From Callorhinus ursinus (Eukaryota; Chordata; Mammalia; Carnivora; Otariidae): a stretch of 64,000 bases of DNA. Position numbers and translations under genes: made by a program. A model generated the notes under the pieces. It did not search any database. It saw nothing but the letters and a program-made list of their open reading frames with translations, and had not been told where the DNA came from. The number at the start of each line of letters is the position of its first letter. Position 1 is the stretch's first letter. Shown here in pieces: positions 56,292 through 64,000 of the stretch. The stretch is taken from the NCBI RefSeq assembly GCF_003265705.1, contig NW_020312935.1:1715537-1779536 (forward strand), read 5' to 3'.

Positions 56292-59200
56292 GTGAGGTGG
56301 GGCTGCGGAACGCCCTGCGGCCTGGGCACCCGGAAAGCCTGGGTCTGAGACCCCCCCCCGCCCCCGCCCCGGAGCTGCTCCGGCGCCCAGGTCCCTGGCC
56401 TAGGAAGCCGGCTTCAAGGAAGAAAGTGCCGTTACCCCCTTTTGCGCTCTTAGAGGTGACCTGGGAGGGAAGGAAAACCTTACGGTGCCTCCTCGAACCC
56501 GATTAACAAAACAGAAACCACCGCTGTTAGCAGTGGCAGGGCCGGGGACCAAGTAAGGAAGGAGAGAGAACTTCAGGACCGGAAAGGGAAGGGGTGGGAA
56601 GGGGGTTAGGGAGGTGGGGGTAACCTGAGGCTCCTCCCCCCCCCCCCCCCCCCCCACCCCACCCCGACGTGCCCACAGGACTGCCCCGTGGAGCTTCAGA
56701 TTTTTGTCCTGTGTTCCAAAACCGGCCTTCCAAAGTCCCATCAGGGCCTAATAAGGTCAGGCCAATGAAGTGTTAATAGTTTAATCTGTAATCTCGCCTA
56801 CGGGTATATGCATTTCAAAACAGACAGCTGGGAGAAGCTACACTTTTAACCAAACAACTACGTCTAACTAAAACTCCCCCACTGAAGGGCAGAGATTGCC
56901 TACCGTTGTCACTGAAGTCTTTCTGGAGAGCCTCATTCAAATCCCGATTGTTTTAGATCCCACCTTCCTGAATGAACCAGCTGTGCTTGTCCCTGCCTTG
57001 TAGAGCACAGAGAATTCCCGTAAGGCCTTGTGAGGTGAAAGCCTCATGCTGTTCCCGAAGGCTTAGGGAGCTAGGAGAGGGTAGGGATGGAAAGGAGGAG
57101 AGGAGGAAGTCAGTCCTAGACTCCACACCCCCGTCGGGAGTTGGTCTTTTTTCCATTCCATCCAGCTCCACAAATACTCCTGAATGACCAGATTATGTGC
57201 CAGGAGACAGGTACTGGGGTGATGACTGCCTTCTGGTTTGGGACACCTGCCCTCTTCTCTAAGGAAATGTCCGGCTCCTCTCTGCTGTAGGATTTGGAGA
57301 CTTAAGCTCAGTCTCCTTCCCTGTTGTGTCCACACAGCTGGAAAGCTGTTATCCTGAGCTTATGTTACATTATCTAAAACCAGCTAGCCAAACTCTGACA
57401 AAGGTTGTGCCCAGACACAGGCACAAGCTGTTGTGCGTCCCTGACCGAAGCCAAATTACATTCGTATCTCCTGAGCTGCATTTTGGGTTTCCTTATAAGC
57501 CAGTGACCTGGTACCTCCCGGCCCCAAGGTGAGTGAAGGGAATACTTTTGATTTTTTGGCTCATAGCCAGTTGGTGGCTTGAAACCAAAGGATAATTTAT
57601 TTCCACCTTTCCTCCACATAATAAGCTTTTATTTAATGGGCAGGATGGAGGGGGCCAGGGCTCTTAATGGGTGAGATCTACTGACTGTGTCCACAGTCTG
57701 GTAGGAGACTGACAGGTAAACGTGCAGGGGAAACAGATTTGGAGAGAACAGATCCCCTGCCTGAGATCTGGAAGATTTCCTGGAGGATACTGACCTCAAA
57801 GCTGAGTTTTGGAAAAGGAGCAAGAATGAGGGCACCTGAGTGGCGTCTGTCTTGGCTCAGATCATGATCCCAGGTTTCTGGGATAGAGCCCCACCACAAG
57901 CTTTCTGCTCACCGGGGAGCCTGTTTCTTCCTCTCCCTTTGCCCCTCCCCTGCTAGTGCGCTCTCACAAATCAAGAAAAGAAAAGAAAGAAAAGGAGCAA
58001 GAATGGGAAGACTGGGAGAGGAAATGAAAGGGGTTCCAAGCAGAGAAATAGCTTCCCCAGTGACCTAGAGCATGGGAGTGCAGGTCATCTTTTTGGGGGG
58101 CAGGGGAGAGGAGGAGCAGTTCACTATGGCTGGGTCTATGAGTGTGAGGTTGTGAGTGACGAGAGATGAGCAAGGGCCTTCTGTGCTGTGCTAAGTTTGG
58201 ACTATATCCAAGGCCATGAAAGTTTAAGGATTTCAAACCCCAGAGATCCATAGTGAGAACACTGGAAGGATCCCTGGCGCCAAGCGGGTAGAATGCAGCC
58301 CCCACCATTGCATCCTGGACAAAGGTCAGGATATGCTGGATAAAGGGGGGGAAGGAAGGAAAGTGCCAGAACTAGCAGAGAAGAAGTAGAGATAGGAAAA
58401 CATCCAGAGTTATCTGTATTACCCATATGCCTAGAGGATTATTGCAGATTCAGCCCTTTTCAAAGTAACAAGAAGGAAGAGAATACCAGCCTGGGCATCA
58501 GACTCTTATGCACGTAAACTAGCTTTAAAGAAGGGCTGGTTCATGCTGAACTGAAAAGTTAGGCTCACAAAGGCAGCTCCAGGCTACCTGGTTAGGTAGC
58601 TCCCACAGCTGGGCAAACCAGCATCCAATCAGCGCTCAGAATTATAGGGATGTGCAGCATGGTGACTTTTAGCAGTGTTGGGCCAAGTGTTTGGATACCC
58701 TGTGGGCCACTATACCAGAGAATTCTCTGGAATATGAAATGCTGCAGCAAAATTTGTTTCCATTCTGCACGTCTCTTTAATGACAGCATGAGATGTTCAG
58801 AGTTCTAATACTGAACAAGGCATTGAGTTTGAAGACCCTAATGGCCATATATGTTTTCAGTTATAGTGAACCCACTGCAGGGAGATACCTGCCATCGAAC
58901 CCCAGGTCTGAACTAGAGAAAGTGGAATATTACCAGTCAGAGGCTGAAGGACTCCTGGAATGCCATAAATGCAAATACTTGTGCACTGGAAGAGGTGAGC
59001 CATTTGAGAGGCATTTTGACCATTTATGTTTGCTGATGGTTCTGGGAGGGGTCTGAGCTAGTGAAGCAAAAATTCAAGCAGACTTTCTTTTAGGGTTCCT
59101 AGCATTTTCATTTATAAAACTGCATGAGGTTCTCATTCTCTGCCCCCCCCTCAAAAATTGTAGGCACATCTGAAAGGTACACCTAGATTTCCAGTGCTTG

Positions 59201-62200
59201 TCTTCAAATGTCTGGTGAGGTGAGCAGCCATGCTTGCAGATTTCAGGTTCCAGGTGGGACTGCAGGAAGAACCTGTTATGAGCTGCCGACTGTGGGAGGG
59301 CTGAGTTAGACACAGAAAGCCACCTGGAGGGGCAGCCTAGTAGCAGTTCATGCAACAGCATGTGTTAAAATTTATTGACTGAGGTCCACAGTAAGAAATA
59401 TATCTTACATGAAGACCCAAGTTCACACACATACACATGTTGTGAAACGGTACTTACCTTGTTAGATACTAGCTACGTGGGTAATTTCTATTCCACCCTG
59501 TCTCATTGAGAACAAACAAAAACAACAACAAAAAAAAACACAGTTATTAGAACGAGCACGTTTGCAGAACACATAAATAATACCATGTATCAGCTCCAAA
59601 TGTGGTGCTCAGAGTTCCCATCCAAGCATTCGTCCTGGCCTTGCCAGCAATGAAGAAAATCTGGTTTGTCAGGGTGAGCCCTTGTGGCTCACGTGATTTG
59701 GTGAGAGATTTTTTTTCTAGGCTGCATATGACTAAGGGGGGAAACTTCTCAGCCTAAGGGAGAGAAATCAAGGAACTTGTACCTGAAAATGTGTCATAGG
59801 ATGATTCCAGTAATGTACATGATTATGGGATTCTCTGGAACTTCCGTTAAAGAGCTCTAGGCAATGCAGGTACAGGAATCTGCACTCTGGTTTACATTTA
59901 TTGGCACAACCGCATTGCTTCTAATTTGCTCAATGATTCCTGAAGCTCAGAGAGGTATAGTAAGACACCCAAAGCCACACAGCTGTTAACTTGAGAGAGC
60001 TGGAATGGAAACTCAGAGCCTAACTCTAAGACCTGAAATGGTTTACTTGCTTGACCTTTCTTTTTTTTTTGCTTGATGATAAAAATAATAGTAATAAGCC
60101 AGAGGCTGAGTTAACAGGTTTCTCAGTAGAAGTATGTTTTCCATTGTGATTATTTTACCAAGAGGAGAGGGCAGGCCTTGAGCCTCCTGACCAAAACACA
60201 CCTTGATTTAGCTTTGACTGCTTCTGGCTATTTGGCTTTGGACCTAGAGATCATTTCTGAGTCAAGGTAGTGAAAGGCTGGCTTAGGAGTCAGAAGCTGA
60301 CCACCAAGGGCTTATAAAGAACTCTGGATATGCAGAGACCCACATCAGTACACAATACTTGGTGTTGTGTTGAGAGAAATAGCCATTGAACACCTGGAAC
60401 TTGTCTCCAGCAGGAAATGCAGGCCTGGATAAAGGTCACCCAAAGATTTTCAGCCCTATCTTAAGAGTAGATCTTTTGTGACTTCTTTTCCTTACTGGTG
60501 AAATCATGTCCTCTTCCAGCAAACTGGTGGAAGTGGGAGGCAGCTATGGCCCTCTCTGACTTCCTAGGGAGACCCTGAAGTTTGGGCAGTGAGTCATGCT
60601 TTGCAAGTTCAGTGGAACAGTCTGGACACTGATGGAAAGAGATGGATCCCAAATTCACTTATGAGCAAGTCCCCTGAGATACTAAAATCTTTAGGGGCTG
60701 AGACTAAAGATCAGATAAAAAGCAAATACAGCTGTCCCCATGTGCATATCAGGTCACCAGGGGATCCTGTGCGTGTGCAGGTTGTGCTCCTTTATTATTT
60801 GGGTGAAGAGTTGCAAGTTCCCTGGGAAGGAGGTGCATTTCCTGCTCCCCTCCTTGGCTGCCTGATTTGTTTGGAGCAGTTTCTTTTTTGCCTTTGTTCT
60901 TTCTGTTCCTCCTTCAGCTGGGTAATGCTCACATCGTGATGTTTGCATTCAGCTTGTAGCCTGAATTACATAGCTCCCCAGCCCTCCTTATTCTTTCCTG
61001 GTTCTATTAAAGCTACAACAGGAACAAGGGGTTGTAGGGGCTCTGCCCTCCCCACACTGTATTAAGAAATATGTATATATATAATTGTCCCCATACAGCA
61101 AGACATTGGGAAAACCCTAAATGTACTTTACACTGGAATTATTTAAATTTATTGTGTTATTGTTTACATCCTCTAAAAATATGAAGTAGATTTATATTTG
61201 CTGAGATAGAAAAAAAAGTTCATACTATATTCTTAAGTGAAAAACAGGTTATATAATAGTTATAGAATAGTAGGTAGAGTAGGACCCTGTTCTTCACGTA
61301 AAAGCAAATAGCAGCAAAAATGATGCATATATGACAAAAGTCCAGGAAAAAAAAATGGTCACAGTGGTTGTATTTTTAAATAGTTGGATTTTCGGTGATT
61401 ATTATATGTTTTTGTCTTTATTTTTTTACCATCAGTATATACTACTTTTATAATTAAAGACAACAATAAGGCTCTTTGCATTTGGGGGGGAAACTGAAGA
61501 GCGTAAAGACAATACTTGAGAGTATATCGTTCCGTTGGAGAGTGTGTAGGTGTAACACAGCTTCATACATAAACCACCCGGGCCCAGGAGGCACAAAATC
61601 TGGTTCTCTAAATACCAGGGAGCTGCTGACCATCTACTCCAAGTCAGCTGACCTAGCAGGACTGTGGCAGCATATACAGTTTCCAGGTCAGAAACACCCA
61701 GCTTTATAGAATCCTGAGCAAAAGAAGCCACACACAAGAGTACTTAATTGTATGATTCCATTTACATGAAATTCTAGAAAGGCCAACCTAATTCCTAATG
61801 GTAGAAAGCAGATCAGTGATTGTCTGAGGAGGGTAAGGGATTGACCACAGATGTTCTCTTGGGAACTTTCTGGGCAGATAAAGATGTTCTGTATCTTGAC
61901 TCCGATGGTGTGGCATATGTGTTTGTCAAAACTCAACAAGCTCAACACTTAACATGGGTCATTTTGTCCCGTATCCATTATATCTCCATGAAGTTGATTT
62001 TAAGGAAAGCAGCCCAGTTTGGGCAGAGAAGCTGGACTTCTTTCCTTGTCCAAGACAAAGAAGCCAAGGGTCCCCGAGAGAACCTAGCCCTGCGACAATA
62101 TCACAGCCCAGATTTGCTCTTTAGGGAAACTAAAGAAAACAAAGTTAAATTGTAAAACAGACTTACTGAATTGAAATCTAAGGACAATGAAGCCAATTAC

Positions 62201-63366
62201 GTTTCTTTAATTCAGTAAGCCTCATGGGTTTAATTAACGTAATCTTTCCTGTTTCCAATATACATGAACCACGGTTAACATTTAGGCGTATAACTTACCT
62301 ACTTCATTGTATTTTTTTAAGCTCTATGTTATTTCTTTCAAACTTGGAGAAGTTTCCTCTTTCAAACTGAAGCAAGCCACAAAACATATCTAAAGAGGAG
62401 ATCACTCTTTCTTAGTCTCTTTGGCAGGGAAGGGCTGGGGCAGAGAATGTTCTCGCCTTCCATATCGGATGCCTTTCTTTCTGGTTGGGAGCTGGCCTGA
62501 TTTCTCCCACCGTCTTCCTGCACCCCAGCAGGGGCAGGCTCTCTGGAGAGTTACTCTTTTTGCTCAAAGTACCTCCGACAGCATTTCCAGAGCCCATCTC
62601 ATGCCCCTCACGTAGCTGGGGCAGCTTGGGCCTCCCGGGGCGGAATACAGAGCCAGCGGTGGTGTGAGCTACTGCCGGGAAGAGGAGCACCGAGGTGGAA
62701 GTCTCCGAGGACAAAAGAGCAGCTCTCAAAATGGTAACACGCCCTTCTTTTGCAGCCTGCTGCCAGATGCTGGAGGTGCTGCTGAACTTGTTGATCCTGG
62801 CCTGCAGCTGTGTGTCTTACAGTTCCACAGGGGGCTACACGGGCATCACCAGCCTGGGGGGCATTTACTACTACCAGTTCGGAGGCGCTTTCAGTGGATT
62901 CGAGGGCGCCGACGGGGAGAAAGCACAGCAGCTGGACGTCCAGTTCTACCAGCTGAAGCTGCCCACGGTCACTGCGGCGATGGCCTACGGTGGAGCGCTC
63001 ACAGCCTTCTGCTGCCTCCTTGTCATCCTGGGCGTCCTGCGGGTCCCGTGGCACTGCCCCCTGTGGCTGCTGATTGAAGCCTTGTTGGACACGCTCATCG
63101 CGGGGGCCTACATCCCCGCTCTGTACTTCTACTTCCGCCACCTCTCGGCTGCCTATGCATCCCCGGTGTGCAGAGAGAGGGAGGCGCTGTACCAGAGCAA
63201 AGGGTACAGTGGCTTCAGCTGCAGTTTCCACGGGGGAGATATAGGAGCTGCCATCTTTGCTGCCCTGAGCATCGGGCTCTTTGCTCTGGGGGCTGTGCTG
63301 GCCATCCGGGGTTACCGGAAGGTCAGGAAGCTCAAAGAGAAGCCTGCAGAGATGTTGGAGTTTTAG
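55906..63366 (+). CDS. MARVELD3: MARVEL domain-containing protein 3, coding region in 3 exons
   Basis: Coding segments 55906-56291, 58861-58994 and 62756-63366 join to 1,131 nt, giving 376 residues and TAG. All introns are GT-AG and the phases fit (AG|T and G|CC codons). Residues 1-128 are a hydrophilic cytosolic tail, strongly Arg/Asp/Glu/Pro-rich over about 6-70. Exon 2 supplies the linker ending [14 protein letters not shown]. Exon 3 holds the MARVEL domain with four predicted membrane segments at about 178-194, 245-268, 275-298 and 336-357, then a basic tail ending EKPAEMLEF. The family (occludin, tricellulin, MARVELD3) sits at tight junctions; MARVELD3 modulates barrier function and JNK signalling in published work. 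The start ATG has a strong context (gccATGG) inside a CpG island. The protein is slightly shorter than human (about 400 aa), mainly in the repetitive tail. Human has a second isoform with another terminal exon, not seen here and probably beyond 64 kb. Confidence 0.96.
56630..56662. repeat. Long poly-C tract, MARVELD3 intron 1
   Basis: More than twenty consecutive C, preceded by G-run clusters on the same strand at 56590-56622. Confidence 0.9.
57829..57989 (+). mobile_element. Can-SINE, internally shortened, MARVELD3 intron 1
   Basis: Perfect 16-bp duplication aaaaggagcaagaatg at 57813-57828 and 57990-58005. Part of the head is missing (gtggcgtctgtcttggctca). Confidence 0.9.
58861..58994 (+). 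CDS. MARVELD3: MARVELD3 exon 2 (residues 129-173 and part of 174)
   Basis: The acceptor is TGTTTTCAG, the donor AGAG|GTGAGC. It encodes [18 protein letters not shown], then [20 protein letters not shown] and CTGR. The CHKCKYLC cysteine cluster just before the membrane domain is characteristic of this protein. Confidence 0.95.
59885..60030 (+). repeat. MIR fragment, MARVELD3 intron 2
   Basis: gaagctcagagaggtatagt and cccaaagccacacagctgtt. Confidence 0.65.
61060..62010 (+). mobile_element. Old L1-type remnants in MARVELD3 intron 2
   Basis: aaaccctaaatgtactttac and gttcatactatattctta in the first part, and gatcagtgattgtctgagg... to gtatccattatatctccatg in the second, resemble old L1 3' ends. 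Boundaries are soft and the two parts may be separate insertions. Confidence 0.5.
62756..63366 (+). CDS. MARVELD3: MARVELD3 exon 3, MARVEL domain and stop (residues 174-376)
   Basis: The acceptor is CTTTTGCAG. The exon encodes [18 protein letters not shown], the glycine/tyrosine-rich first extracellular loop ([19 protein letters not shown]), three more membrane helices and a lysine-rich C-terminus ending at TAG 63364-63366. Confidence 0.97.
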
Positions 63367-64000
63367 GCTTTTTAAGCCGTCCTGCCACATGTCACGGTGG
63401 AAGTTACTCTGAACCAGTCTTTCACAGAATACTTGACGTGGGCCAACATCTGTATCCTGGGGAGAGCTCTGGGTTACACTGAGCGACGTTCTCTGAGGTA
63501 ATGAGTTCTAGAGTCCTCTGTTGGTGAGTGAGGAGCCAGAATGATTGAAACAGAACAAAACTGGAGGTCAGGACCCACGAGGAGAAGGCACGAGTTGCAG
63601 CAATGCACTTTCTTGCACTTTCGATTAGCTCAAGGGAGATAACCAAGTGAGTCTGAAGATCCTTATCTTCAAAGTCCTCGGAAAGCCACATACACCAGAG
63701 ACAACATTTCGGCTTGAACTTTTCTAAACACAACTGTCTTAAGCAGATGAGCCCCAAAGTTTTTCCACACTGAGGTCTCAGATCCTTCACTTCCTTAATG
63801 CTCTGGATGCAGGGTGTAGAGAAGCCGGGGAGACTGCCTGTAAGTTGGAGGTAGGCGTGGGCCGAGCAAAGAGGAATCAGATTCATTCACTGGGTTGCAA
63901 AGAAGCTATTCTAGCAAGACCCCCACAGTGACCTTGAAAACTCAGTAAGTGTTTTGTACCTCTTGTAAATGTACCATTGTATGAAAAATTAAACCCAACA
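63367..64000 (+). other. MARVELD3: MARVELD3 3' UTR with ATTAAA signal at 63988
   Basis: Non-coding sequence after the stop runs to the window edge. The polyadenylation signal variant ATTAAA at 63988-63993 is followed by only seven bases, so the cleavage site lies at or just beyond the end. The 154-codon minus-strand frame here shows no known domain. Confidence 0.65.

Larger units (their letters stand above)
55560..56420 (+). promoter_or_regulatory. CpG-island promoter of MARVELD3
   Basis: CpG density rises sharply here compared with the flanks. It contains an NRF1-like GCGCGTGCGC at 55780-55789, GC boxes (ccgcccccgcccc, 55811 onward) and a CTCF-like core at 55722-55735; no TATA box is placed near the start codon. 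The exact transcription start is unknown, probably about 55.75-55.88 kb. Confidence 0.8.
56292..58860 (+). other. MARVELD3 intron 1
   Basis: About 2.6 kb. It starts in the CpG island, then G-run and poly-C tracts, then mostly unique sequence and one SINE. No other exon supported. Confidence 0.8.
58995..62755 (+). other. MARVELD3 intron 2
   Basis: About 3.8 kb, with MIR and old L1 remnants; otherwise unique. 62400-62700 is GC-rich but no exon with proper splice sites was found. Confidence 0.8.

Noticed and set aside
55769..56506. 245-codon plus-strand frame overlapping MARVELD3 exon 1
   Set aside because: It is a different frame from the MARVELD3 product, runs past a good splice donor at 56291, and is a by-product of GC richness.
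62608..63390. 260-codon minus-strand frame opposite MARVELD3 exon 3
   Set aside because: It is the antisense shadow of a recognised membrane-protein exon, with Gln/Glu-rich nonsense composition.

Overview
This is a 64 kb window of mammalian nuclear DNA. It has spliced single-copy genes, many tRNA-derived carnivore SINEs (Can-SINE/SINEC), LINE-1 pieces, MIR and L2 remnants, and CpG islands at promoters. The SINE consensus (head ggcgcctgggtggctcag, CT-rich middle, aataaataaaatcttt tail) is of the non-dog caniform type, so a bear, seal or mustelid-like (arctoid) carnivore is the best guess. The species is an inference. Gene order and orientation (TAT on -, MARVELD3 on +) match human 16q22.2 as I know it.

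Region 1 (1-13 kb) is repeat-rich intergenic DNA with one orphan CpG-rich promoter-like patch at about 10.0-10.4 kb. Region 2 (about 12.0-24.3 kb, minus strand) is the complete tyrosine aminotransferase gene TAT. Eleven coding exons with consensus splice sites join to 1,365 nt (454 aa plus stop), including PLP lysine 280. A likely non-coding first exon and a core promoter (CCAAT box and TATA-like element) lie near 24.2-24.35 kb. TAT performs the first step of hepatic tyrosine catabolism.

Region 3 (24.4-55.4 kb) is about 31 kb of intergenic DNA dominated by retroelements. It holds one intact-frame metallothionein retrocopy (37.67-37.86 kb) fused directly to a 5'-truncated L1, a 97-bp inverted duplication, an L1 tail with a 3' transduction, an old LTR, and candidate CRE/AP-1 and CTCF sites.

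Region 4 (55.6-64.0 kb, plus strand) is MARVELD3, a tight-junction tetraspan protein. It has a CpG-island promoter, a coding exon 1 with an Arg/Asp-rich tail, exon 2, and a terminal exon carrying the whole MARVEL domain (376 aa in total). The 3' UTR reaches an ATTAAA signal at the very end of the window. TAT and MARVELD3 are transcribed divergently about 31 kb apart; nothing in the sequence suggests that they share a pathway.

No viral genes, CRISPR arrays, operons or functional RNA genes were found. Nothing here amounts to a new biological system. The most notable items are retrotransposition by-products: a MT-L1 chimera, a SINE and an L1 with apparent 3' transductions, and a templated inverted duplication.
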